DNA of 64,000 bases from Macrobrachium rosenbergii. Taxonomy: Eukaryota; Arthropoda; Malacostraca; Decapoda; Palaemonidae. The DNA lies in contig NC_089741.1 in NCBI RefSeq assembly GCF_040412425.1, positions 44,025,358-44,089,357 on the forward strand, in the 5' to 3' direction. Numbering within the stretch: the first letter of the stretch is position 1; each line of letters begins with the position of its first letter. A program made the position numbers and the translations under genes. Positions 14,101 to 23,100 of this stretch are shown here, in pieces. The notes beneath the pieces were generated by a model that did no database searches, was not told the DNA's origin, and worked only from the letters and a program-made list of their open reading frames with translations.

Positions 14101-14459
14101 TCTATACTTTACAGGGAGATGGTGGTGGAGGGGTGGTATGTCCTCTGTCAAGAGGTGAAGGCCCAGATGTTTGTAACTCTCCAAATTGTGCTCATGAACA
14201 CTATTTTCTGTTTGGTGTAATCTCTTACGGGTCTCCTGTTTGTGGTGAAAACTCTGTAACAATCATTACAGATGTTGTTAAAAACTTGAATTGGATCTAC
14301 ACATTACTAGAACCAGCAGGGGGATTAAAGAACTATGATTATCAATATTATAATAAAGGGTCAAGCCCTCACAGACCCCGTTTTAAAGGAAGAACTGCTG
14401 ATGATGAGGAAACTGTTGATGCTGCTGCTGATGATGTAAATGCTACAAGTACTGAATAA
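5037..14459 (+). CDS. Clip-domain serine protease homolog (masquerade-like), whole gene
   Basis: Nine exons join in frame (5037-5163, 7101-7680, 8749-8857, 9646-9747, 10154-10274, 11191-11305, 13208-13376, 13480-13647, 14115-14459): 1836 nt, 611 residues plus stop, every intron GT..AG. Order: signal peptide (about 1-21); clip domain with six Cys in the pattern C-x5-C-x5-C-x12-C-x8-CC; Gly/Pro/Tyr-rich repeats (about 110-225); linker with ECGVRN; trypsin-like domain (about 287-550); acidic C-terminal tail. His343 (TAAHC) and Asp394 (NDIALL) of the triad are present, but the Ser position is Gly500 (GDGGGG), so it should not cleave peptides. Known family role: secreted hemolymph cofactors of the prophenoloxidase cascade, or pattern-binding/opsonic proteins such as crayfish masquerade-like protein; the role here is inferred. 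At the usual activation junction the sequence is R286-IATG instead of R-IVGG. Confidence 0.93.
6124..6323. repeat. Foldback (inverted repeat) element in SPH intron 1
   Basis: Arms at about 6124-6213 and 6241-6323 are imperfect reverse complements over about 85 bp, with words such as TTTTGATGTGTTAAGC and GAATTTCACCTTGAATTTC mirrored on the right. The loop is about 27 bp. A third, diverged single-arm copy lies at 5764-5830. No coding capacity; probably a MITE or foldback element. Confidence 0.8.
7101..7680 (+). CDS. SPH exon 2: clip domain end and Gly-rich repeats
   Basis: Acceptor GTTGCAG|ATTTAG. It completes the clip domain (fourth Cys, then Cys-Cys followed by P), then a Pro/Gln/Asn/Gly linker and the glycine-rich region. 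The donor AACAA|GTAAGT is a strong match and lies two bases before an in-frame TAA read-through, which confirms splicing here. Residues 43-236. Confidence 0.92.
7305..7650 (+). repeat. Coding minisatellite for GGYGGPGGP-type repeats
   Basis: Short direct repeats based on GGATATGGTGGACCTGG run through exon 2 and encode roughly 115 residues of G, P, Y, S and D. The first part is Ser-rich (SGSYGGSG), the second Pro-rich (GGPGGYDGPGG), which suggests separate local expansions. Glycine-rich segments are known in crustacean masquerade-like proteins. Repeat number is likely variable between alleles. Confidence 0.92.
7996..8305 (+). mobile_element. SINE family A, copy 2 (SPH intron 2)
   Basis: Head GGGGCTAGTGCCGTTGGTGC, middle AACTGCGAGGTTTTCCTCC, TTTCAGCGCTGAGTGACCTC, then GGGCTAAATTGTACAATC and a tail of ATTCT pentamers. 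The ATTCT run at the 3' end is the clearest tail among the copies and supports a retroposed origin. Confidence 0.82.
8749..8857 (+). CDS. SPH exon 3: linker
   Basis: Acceptor TTACAG|GTTTGG; the first base completes AAG (Lys236). Encodes a charged, Tyr-rich linker (FGPSYLDFYNEQYEKHFGY...). Donor GAG|GTAAGA, phase 0. This segment between clip and protease domains has no motif I recognise. Confidence 0.85.
9607..9641. repeat. T-rich tract before exon 4
   Basis: T-rich run interrupted by a single A, directly upstream of the TTTGTAG acceptor; it serves as an unusually long polypyrimidine tract. Confidence 0.85.
9646..9747 (+). CDS. SPH exon 4: linker Cys and start of protease-like domain
   Basis: Encodes ECGVRN..., the conserved cysteine (Cys274) that in clip proteases ties the linker to the protease domain, then R286-IATG at the usual activation junction and EFPWH, equivalent to the EFPW motif. 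Phase 0 to 0; donor CAT|GTATGT. Confidence 0.93.
10154..10274 (+). CDS. SPH exon 5: His of the triad
   Basis: Encodes VALLVEQ... HCGATLI.. LLITAAHCVR. His343 and the flanking Cys pair are intact. Donor AGAG|GTAAGT, phase 1. Confidence 0.95.
11191..11305 (+). CDS. SPH exon 6
   Basis: Encodes the strand containing LLVHLGEWNLQ, which matches the R/V-x-GEWD-type segment of clip proteases, and ends with VFIHSG. Enters in phase 1, leaves in phase 2 (donor GTGAGT). Confidence 0.92.
11794..12015. mobile_element. Tigger/pogo-like MITE (SPH intron 6)
   Basis: Ends are CAGGCATTCCCCTGTTT on the left and CGGGACTGCCTA on the right, an imperfect terminal inverted repeat of the type CAGGCAGTCCC, inserted next to a TA on the left. 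Just inside the right end is GGAATGGAACCCCC, as in related elements at 31004-31203 and 35844-36136. No transposase. The family name rests on end similarity to Tigger elements and is inference. Confidence 0.6.
12318..12612 (+). mobile_element. SINE family A, copy 3 (SPH intron 6)
   Basis: Diverged copy: GCTGTAGGGATTACTTAAGT, ATGCAACCTCTTTCATTC, AACTGCGAGGTTTTTTCTCC, TTTCAGCACTGAATGCATAG, then GGCCTAACTTTTCTATTC. Same orientation as the gene. Confidence 0.75.
12742..12822. repeat. Tandem duplication, 42-bp unit
   Basis: The word TTTGATCCTTTGAATTCAT and the following 19 bases occur twice with a 42-bp offset and two or three mismatches. Confidence 0.85.
13208..13376 (+). CDS. SPH exon 7: Asp of the triad
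   Basis: Encodes YNPGTYKNDIALLQ (Asp394), GPICLP, and CFIVGWG, all hallmark segments of trypsin-like clip proteins. Donor AAG|GTACAG, phase 0. Confidence 0.95.
13480..13647 (+). CDS. SPH exon 8
   Basis: Encodes the segment from LKSVSVTYALERECTSRL to CILGAHGKDACV, equivalent to the 'C...R...F.....CAGG..GKDAC' block of the family, ending just before the active-site loop. Phase 0 at both ends. Confidence 0.93.
14115..14459 (+). CDS. SPH exon 9: substituted active site and C-terminus
   Basis: Opens with GDGGGGVVCPL: Gly500 replaces the nucleophile Ser, and the usual final Pro of GDSGGP is also Gly. Then FGVISYGSPVCG and the terminal helix NLNWIYTLL. After that an unusual tail of about 45 residues, first Tyr/Asn/Arg-rich, then acidic (DDEETVDAAADD). 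Stop TAA at 14457-14459. Confidence 0.94.
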   Translation, partial: GDGGGGVVCPLSRGEGPDVCNSPNCAHEHYFLFGVISYGSPVCGENSVTIITDVVKNLNWIYTLLEPAGGLKNYDYQYYNKGSSPHRPRFKGRTADDEETVDAAADDVNATSTE

Positions 14460-14530
14460 GTACATGTATTGCACTCAAAACCACTAATATTGCAAAGGCT
14501 GTGCTTTTTCAAAGTAAAATAAGTGAAAAA

Positions 14531-14536
14531 ATTAAA
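14531..14536 (+). promoter_or_regulatory. Possible poly(A) signal of the SPH gene
   Basis: ATTAAA about 70 bases after the stop, followed by a T/G-rich stretch (TTAGTTTGTCC). A reasonable but unproven polyadenylation signal. Confidence 0.4.
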
Positions 14537-15291
14537 ACTTTTAGTTTGTCCTTTTTATTTTTTCATTTTTTGTACATTGCAATTTGTAAAATTCACTGTA
14601 CTGACATGAAGTGGGGAATCTAGGTTTTAATAACTGACTACCCTTGAAACAATGATGCATGATACCACCAGGTGATGAACAAAGTTCCTGTAGCTTTTTC
14701 TGACCTCACTGCTTGGAGACATTAGTGAAACCTTGCCCAAACCTGGTAAGTTGATCTTTGGCCACTTGTGCTTTTTTAGCAGACATTCCTTGAACACTTG
14801 GAATTCTGTGTTTCCGGTTGTCAAGTTTTGAAAATTTTCAATGGTATTTAAAAAAAAGTTTTTCTAGGATAAGAACAAATGCCCTAAGATATTTTACAAG
14901 GTGGCTACAAACAGCCTAAAAAGCCATTCGATACTAATGGAGGATTCATAAATCCTTTAATGTTTATTAACACCACAGGCAATGAATAAGGTAGCTTAAA
15001 ATGTCAAAAATGATCAATAATTTACATTTAAGTAACTTTAGTTTAATGTAACCAGCATTTGTAATTCACACCATTGAAATTTTAACTACAAAAATACTTG
15101 AAAAATGGAAAGTAATGTGCACTGAGGTAACTGGAATAACTAACTGTTAGATTCTATATTCTATAAAAAAACAGTACCAGCTTGTGTACTTGAAATTCTG
15201 GTTTGCTGTGCAGTTAAAAAAAATACCAGTATCTACTGTGAATACAACATGCACTAATTCTGTCATAAGATACAATTACTTTGATGTGGGT

Positions 15292-15477
15292 AAAATTAAC
15301 AGACCTGTCCACATCCACATAGTCAATGGCCTTACCATGTTGAAAGCACATCTCATTCACATCCATATGAAAATTTAATTTTTATTAAAATTAACAGACC
15401 TGTCCACATCCACATAGTCAATGGCCTTACCATGTTGAAAGCACATCTCATTCACATCCATATGAAAATTTAATTTT
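15292..15477. repeat. Direct duplication, 95-bp unit
   Basis: Two near-identical copies starting AAAATTAACAGACCTGTCC at 15292 and 15387, ending ATGAAAATTTAATTTT. Near-zero divergence indicates a recent event or an assembly artefact. Confidence 0.93.
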
Positions 15478-15673
15478 AAGACTACCTCCCATAGTAATGT
15501 TTTAATACACGAAGCTGTGATGACAAATGCTGTATATATCTCATTTTTTTTTTATTAGGTAGTTGAACCAACCTACTCAATACAGTAACAGAGCTTGATG
15601 GCAGTTGTATTAAGTAAACTACTTGCTTAGTATTTTCTGTTTCCAAATCACTCCAGCAACATCCAACAGTGTA

Positions 15674-15771
15674 GTTTCTTACAAATGGAAATCCAACTGA
15701 ATTTCTCCATACAAAATTACGTACGTTTCTTCCAAATGGAAATCCAACTGAATTTCTCCATACAAAATTAC
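15674..15771. repeat. Direct duplication, 51-bp unit
   Basis: The 47-bp block from GTTTCTTACAAATGG to CATACAAAATTAC recurs with a 51-bp offset and one mismatch. Confidence 0.92.
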
Positions 15772-16136
15772 CCAACATAAAAGGATGGACAAAGTACTGT
15801 ATAATCAAATTGGGTATTTCAGTACAAGATAAGGTTTAGCCATTATGAACAATGTGCCAGGAAGGTAATACATTATGGCACTGTGAAGCAGACTACCTAC
15901 ATACCTCCTTGTCTTTGTTAAAATGCAAGCTCTTGAATTTATTTGCATGTTCATTAAGTTATTCCTCATCCTGTATTACAAGGGATCTCTAGCCTGTAGT
16001 CAATAATGACTAACAAGGGTGTACTTCCAAGTAGATAGCACTGTTGCTGTTGTGGATTATGTTCTGGACATAATGTTAACTTTAGATGTCATTCAATAGT
16101 TATCCTGATAACTATTATTTGCGAAGACACCTAATG

Positions 16137-16321
16137 GCCTGTCCACACTAGCGGGCATGCCCGACGGGCACTTCCAGCTGTTTATATTTTCTCTCGCTTC
16201 TGAAGCAGTGTTACCAGATAATCACATTGTTCTGGCTCCATACTCAGTCTGTCTGTGTAGTGGAACAGGTTATGGGAACAGTGTTTGCCTGTCGGGCAGT
16301 GCCCGCTAGTGTGGACAGGGC
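16137..16321. mobile_element. MITE with GC-rich terminal inverted repeats
   Basis: A 185-bp element. Arms at 16139-16172 and 16287-16320 are near-perfect reverse complements sharing CTGTCCACACTAGCGGGCA and TGCCCGAC. The interior has no coding capacity. The arms are strikingly GC-rich against the AT-rich surroundings. Target-site duplication unclear, so the superfamily is not assigned. Confidence 0.85.
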
Positions 16322-17009
16322 TTAACAAAAGACTAAATATGGAACCACAATACACCATAATTTTTGTCTGACCAGAAGTCTGGTTTGGAAGAGCAAAGAT
16401 ACAACCAGCACAGAATTGTAAATTACAACCTTTCAAGCTCTTTGGGCTGCTACATACATGACAGCAGCAGCAGACAAGTTAACAATAATCAACACTTGAT
16501 TCATATAAAGGAGAGTTCATCATAATAATTATCCCATTCCAAAATGAATTTCAAATAATGCAAGATGGCAAGGAGTACCTCAAAGCCAACAGGATGTCTG
16601 TTGAAACAAATCATGTGCAGTGCCACAGTGAAAGAATGTGTAACTTGGTCTTTGGGATAGTTCAACCTTTTTTTGAACTGTTACACTCCCTAAGCGGACT
16701 TAAAACCAAGAATGACTAACATCACAGACCTAATAAACATACTTGCTAAAGGAACTTAGAAAAAATCCTAACATCACAGACCAAAATAGAACCATCAACC
16801 ATGGTTCGCAGTTTACCTGATTTAATCTGGCAGTAAACTGAATTTATATCCAGCAAATACTGCCTGCAGTAACTCTCAAAAATATATCATCAAGGCTGAC
16901 ACGGTCAAAACTGCAATGACATAATGCTCTATAGAACATAGAAAAATAAACATTAATTCAAATGTTCATTGTACATCTTGAAGCACCAAGGACAAAAATG
17001 TAACAGACT

Positions 17010-17195
17010 TTACTCCTCTTTAAGCTTTGTTTTATGAACCATGTAACCTGCTAAAAGTGCGCCAACTCCTGCAGAGAGAGTTCCCATGACTCCAGGCCCA
17101 TAGACACTTATTTCTTGGGTTACTCCAGCAATAAGTGGAGTTACCATTCGCGCTATTGAGGCTATGCTCTGGCCAAACCCAGTCACAGAACCAAC
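17010..17195 (-). CDS. MFSD9-like exon 8 (last)
   Basis: Acceptor CCAACAG|GTTGG. Encodes VGSVTGFGQSIASIARMVTP..., the last transmembrane pair, and a basic/acidic cytoplasmic end HKTKLKEE. Stop TAA at 17010-17012 on the - strand. 61 residues. Confidence 0.92.
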   Translation of the reverse strand, partial: VGSVTGFGQSIASIARMVTPLIAGVTQEISVYGPGVMGTLSAGVGALLAGYMVHKTKLKEE

Positions 17196-20100
17196 CTGTT
17201 GGCATAAGGTTACGAGTGTTGAAATAATGCTCCCTGTTGGTATAAGGTTAAGTGTTGAAATAAATCTCACTATGTAACTACACTATACTTTATCATTAAC
17301 ATGCTTTTTCATTAATTGTGATATTTGTTGTTCATTCTATAATTCACTTCTAATGCTTATTCTGTCTTAAATTCTTTACATATAAAGTAAAAAATTCAAT
17401 ATCATAAAATTGTCTTACTTTTGATGGATCACAACGACCTATAGTAATTGCTGAACTGCTGACTCTTATGACTGCAGTGCTTATGCACAAGGGGATCAAG
17501 CATGCAAGCAGGACAGTGAGAGATGGTGCTATGGTAAGACCAGTGAGTGCCACAGTCAGTAAAATAGAACTATGGAAAAGTTCTTTCTGGGAATCTTTAT
17601 AGAACTTGGACACTCTTCCCGTAAAGAATCCGGCAACTGCGCTGATAATCCCCTGTGGAGTGGTACAGAAAATTATTATATAACATTTGCAATAGAATCA
17701 TTATATGTCTGAGACTCTAGTATTAAAATATTTAAAAGAGTATAACAAAAACTAAGTATCAAAAATAATTTTTCAAATATCTGTGATACACTGTACAGTA
17801 TTACAAAATAATTATAATCAATGATTAACATGGTTAAAAGCAAAACTGGATGGTGAGAATTTTTTTTTGTAATTGATGGATGCACGTGACAGTCTGAGGT
17901 GACACAGTACAGTAATTAAAATATGGTACACAGGTTCATCTTTTACAAAAACTTTCTCCATGTCTAAAGTTTTATGCTGGAGATGTACTGTATGATAAAA
18001 TAAGCTGCAATCATTCTTAACAATTGTTTCTTTGTCCCTTATTTATAAAATAAAAAGCAAAAGTACTGGTGTAATTATACATACAGGAGATGATGTATGT
18101 AATTGGGAAACAAGTATGTTGGAAACATACTATTTTTAAAAGATTTTTTATCCACACCTATCATTCATACTATGCCCATATTGACCTACATGATGCTCAC
18201 TTTCCTGGGCATGATATAATTACTGGGTTTGTGATGAAAAACAAAATATGAAATATCTTCAACACATACTACACAAATGCAAAATTTAGACAACACAAAA
18301 CAGAGGCTAGTTCAAGCTAAAAATAAGGCTATAAGAAATGAGTAAACTTCCAAAAAACCAAATTACATGTATAAAAAACTGGTCCTTCTCTTACATTTAA
18401 AGACTACATTTAAGGAACTATTATAATATTGTATCACGTTATTCCAACGCTTTTGTGTATTTCTTGAAAACACTATAAGACTGCTTCCATGGTATATATC
18501 TGATTGCTGTAGTTAACTGTATGGTTTTTTTTTAATACAGTATAGCCAATCTTGTGAAAAAGACTATACTGTGATTTTCTAGGATCTCATAAGTGTCACT
18601 GAAAAAATTTCATAATTAATCCATATTACATACAACCAAAGACTATTTACATAGCTTACCTGAAAAGATATTAAATATCCAATAACCTTTGGGCTGACAC
18701 CAAAATTTTGATCAATTAGGAGAGAGAAATTTGATCTGTACACCAAGGATGAAAAACTCAGGAAGAACCTAATGAGAAAAATATCACCAAAGATTTTCCA
18801 CTCGATGTCTTTCATAAAGGCAAACATCTGTTTCAGGTTTCCCCTTCTGATGTTTCCTTTGAAGACGTTGTTGGTTTAGGAGATATATCAGGGATGAATA
18901 TCCAGTAGATCACTGAAACAGAAACAATGTATGAAAACCAGTATCACTTGGAAACTGAATTTTAAGAATTAACATAATTGTCTTTACTAAAGTTCTAAGG
19001 GTTCTAGGTATTGTAAAACTTCGTAATCTGTGCCTACTGATATTATTCAAAGTACTGCATATTAAAAGTTATAGAACAGGGAGAGGAAACCCGGAGGAGG
19101 GGTGGGGGATGATGAGGAACCAAAAGTATTATAAGTACAGGAGAAACAATAAGGCAAGTTGTTGACATAGGTTCATGAATCCAGAACTCCCCTAACACTG
19201 AAGATAAGACAAGATATAATGCTGAGGTAAGATCCACAATGGAATCCATAGTATAAAACTTTTACTGTATTAAAAATATATATGCACAAAAACTCAGAGC
19301 TTTCATCCAACTACTGTGGACTAGTTCACATAAAATGCTGTTTCACAAATGTAAACCTTTACATAGACACAAGATCTCTCAGAACTGTAATTATTTGGTA
19401 ATGATAAACATATCTGTGACAAAATGCTTACTTATATGCTTTGCCTGATAATGAACTATATAAGTCACCCTTGTTATATATCTTAAAAATCATTTCTTGA
19501 ATAAATTAAATGGCAAGCAAAAATCTAAGAATGATAGTAAAATTTCTGATGTCTGTAACTTTATATGGTACAAAAACAGAACCAATTCTAACATTATTAT
19601 CTACGTCTCATTACAGTCTTCCACATACACCCAGTTCTTTTTTGCTTTACATTCTGTGACATATCTTCACATACATCCTAGCAACATCCACTACCACACA
19701 TACAGCCAAACACCTCAATCACATTTACCTTTGTATAATGGAACCATTATCCCCTCATCCTGATATCAGATCAGCTTTAACAATCATTTCCTTAACAGAA
19801 CTCCACAAGTATTCTCGAACTTACACCAACTATTTCCACTTTTTACAATCAGCTCAACCTCTCTTCTTTCTTCCACCTTCGAAAATTCTTCAAAATATTT
19901 ACTCCACTGACCCAAACAGTATCTCTCCAATCACATCTTTGAGTCTCAGATCCATTTTAAATATTCTGTCAATGTAAATCATCTGCTCATATGACACAAA
20001 GAGAAAAATTTGTAATTCATGAGTCAACAAGTTCAGCATTATATTTTGCCAAGGAAGGAGCCAATAAAGGTTTAAAAATTTCAGTTAATTACAGTCCAAA

Positions 20101-23100
20101 TGAACAAGTGAATTTACTACACTTTCACTTACCAAAGTCTGCAAGGAAAAATACCGCACCAAGGTTACAGACAATGGAGAAACCATCCTTGAGTTCTGAC
20201 AAGTGTCCTGGAATAGACAATGAGAAAATATTCATCTTTATGATGATTACATCGATTTCTCTTATAAGTTATTATAGTTTATAAATTACAATATATCTTC
20301 ATAAACTTGAAAAGAATATAGGTATAAAAAAACTGTAACAGCCTGAAACATAAATCAATGCTAAATAATATCAAAGTGGAGGTCAAACAATACTATACAA
20401 CATCAAGGTGTGTGAACAACCTGCAATTGCAAAGTAGAGCTTTATCAATAGGCAACTACTTGATATACCTTGCATAAATGAAGTCATATTATATACTGTA
20501 TATGTGAATCTTGGTAAGGTATATGATTAAGTACCAAACTGAGAATTACAGAGTTATGGAAAGGCCCACTGAGAAAGTAATGATGCTATGTTAGGGCACA
20601 ACACAGCAGCAGGTCTGTCATCATTTGAAATCAGTGCTGTGTCCTTCCAGATTATGAACCGAGTCCTTGTTAACACAAAAGTAAAGGAAGCTACAGTGCA
20701 AGTTCAGGAAGGGATGCCTCTGAGATCTGCTTACTGTATATAATCCGATGTACACAGCAGATTCCAAGGAAGAGGTATTAGAAGTGTTGAAAAGATGGGT
20801 GGAATGATAAGAAAGGACTGAAATCGGTGTAAGTAAAGCAAAGATTATGGTGACTAGAAAAGAAGCACCAGAAAGATAAAGTACAGAAAACAACAGTGTG
20901 GTTGTTTTAGCTAAGTTGTAGGCATGAATTTCCTGATGCACGCATGTATACACGGAGCTACTGTGGAAGCATGTATGCAAGGAACTACTATGGAAGATAA
21001 TGATTATATCATGGTGACTGCGCAGACCTTAGAGAAGGAAGAACATTTTGATTCATTTAGCTACACACTAGACTTTGAGCTGTGATTGAAAGGGAAGTCA
21101 AAATCCATGTAACAACAGCATGGGTAAACAGGACGGAGATTACTGAACTACTAGTAAACAAAAGTATTCAAATATTAAACAATCAAAATTTATGGCTTGT
21201 ACTTAAGATTTTTGGTTCTCTGTACAGTAGAGATATGGGCATTATCAAAGAAAGTTGGAGAGGTTTGGACAAGTGTGATTTAAAAATATTAAAATTAATG
21301 GCTAGAGTGAGTTGGGACCATTATTTTACCAACAAGAAAGCAGCATAGATGTGATATTCAGAAACTTGGAAATACTGTAAACTGAGGTCCTCTGAACATA
21401 GATTAAAAAGAGAAAACAGCAAGATCCCAATCACAGGGAAGCTCCCTAAAATTCATACAAAAATCTACAAAATAAAGATGAACCTCTAAGATGGAAGAGA
21501 GCAGAGAGAATAAAAGAATAAAAAAATGACAGCAAATGAGAAAGTAGAGGGTAGGCAATGCTTCCACAAGTGAGAACAACAGTTTAGACTTACAAGATAT
21601 GAATAACTTAAAAAACTAAAGGTAATTTTACTTGCATGAAGAGAAACCTTTGGAAAAGTTACTGACAGAATGCAACAAAAGTGACAGTTTATTCATAATG
21701 TAATGTCCTAATTGAGGGTAGGTTTATCTGGCCAAATGCTTTCAAAGAGTAGGAATGTATATAATGCAAACTGTATATGCAAATCATCTTGACAGCAACC
21801 TCAATGAACCTTCATAAAAGCCATTCAATACTCTTTGATATTGAGTTTTAGACATAATTTTTCCCTAAAAAAATAGCCTATAAATCTAAATTAGGCTCTG
21901 GTATTGTATAATAACCACTGTACAGTACATTAAATGTAGTAGAAAAAACACTTCAGGAAATATAAAGATATCCCCTACTAATGCTACCAATTATACTTAC
22001 CCTTTTTAAAGTCAATAAGATGTATAAGAAATACTGTTCCAATTACAAGTAATAAATCCTGAAATCACTACATCACAAACAGTACTGGGAGATTTAGGCA
22101 AATGCTCTACAAAGAGTCCAATATGAAAGTTAATACAGCATTTGCTATAGGCATTATTTTCTAAAGACAGTCTTAGCAATGAGATTCTAGAACAAAAATC
22201 ATTAGCTTAACAAAAGTGGTAAAACAAGTGTCTCACCTCCTAACATTGGGCCAACAATGAACCCCATACTGGATGTAGCGTTAAAGATCCCAAACACACG
22301 GGATCTATCTTCAGGTGGGGTGACATCTGCTAATACTGCTCTACACAACGTCTGGCTGTGTTTAAATACTCCTGGCAGAGAAAATGGTTGAAAGTCCTTT
22401 ACAAACAACAGTAAATCCAAAAACTATGGTATATATTACTACTATAGGAAAAAGATCTTACTTCTTAGGGTATGCAACTCCCTGAAATCAAAACTGCTAA
22501 TATAATAACAGTAAAATTTTATTGTGTTTAACTCAAGAGAGCAAATAGTAGAGTACTGTACTAACAATCCAAATATGTACTGAGAATGACTAACTAAAGC
22601 CACATTTATTCTATGGCAGAAAAGTAGCCAATGAGCAATTATACCTGCAATTATCCTCCCCAAAATTATGATAACTAGAGACTGCGAAGAACCTAGGACA
22701 ACATAGCTGACAGCTGTTGCTAACATGCATAACAATATTACTGGCCTTCTTCCTGATATGTCACTCCAACGACCCTGTAATATACATGAAGCATGAAAAT
22801 AACATGACCTAAAAAAGTACAAGGTTATGCCATAGACAATGTACAATTTTTCTTTCAAAAGAAATTTTGTAAAATCAGTTACTATGAAGTTGAGAAAGAG
22901 TTAATCAAATATAACTGCTAGTTTTAAAAAAGTACAAAATTATACCATAAAATGTACAATTTTTCACTCAAAAGATATACTGCAAAATCAGTTACTGTAC
23001 TGTGAGGTTAAGAAAGGGTTAATCAAATATAACTACTGTACTAGTGTTGTTGGCCTCATTCAACAGCTGCAACAGATACTCTCATATAAAAAGACCTACA

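Larger units (their letters stand above)
14560..17009. other. Convergent intergenic spacer
   Basis: Lies between the stop codons of the two converging genes. It contains two direct duplications and one MITE (listed separately). No reading frame is convincing. Part of it must be 3' UTR of the MFSD9-like gene on the - strand; a TTTATT (AATAAA on the - strand) at about 14962 is one of several candidate poly(A) signals and I cannot choose. Confidence 0.5.
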
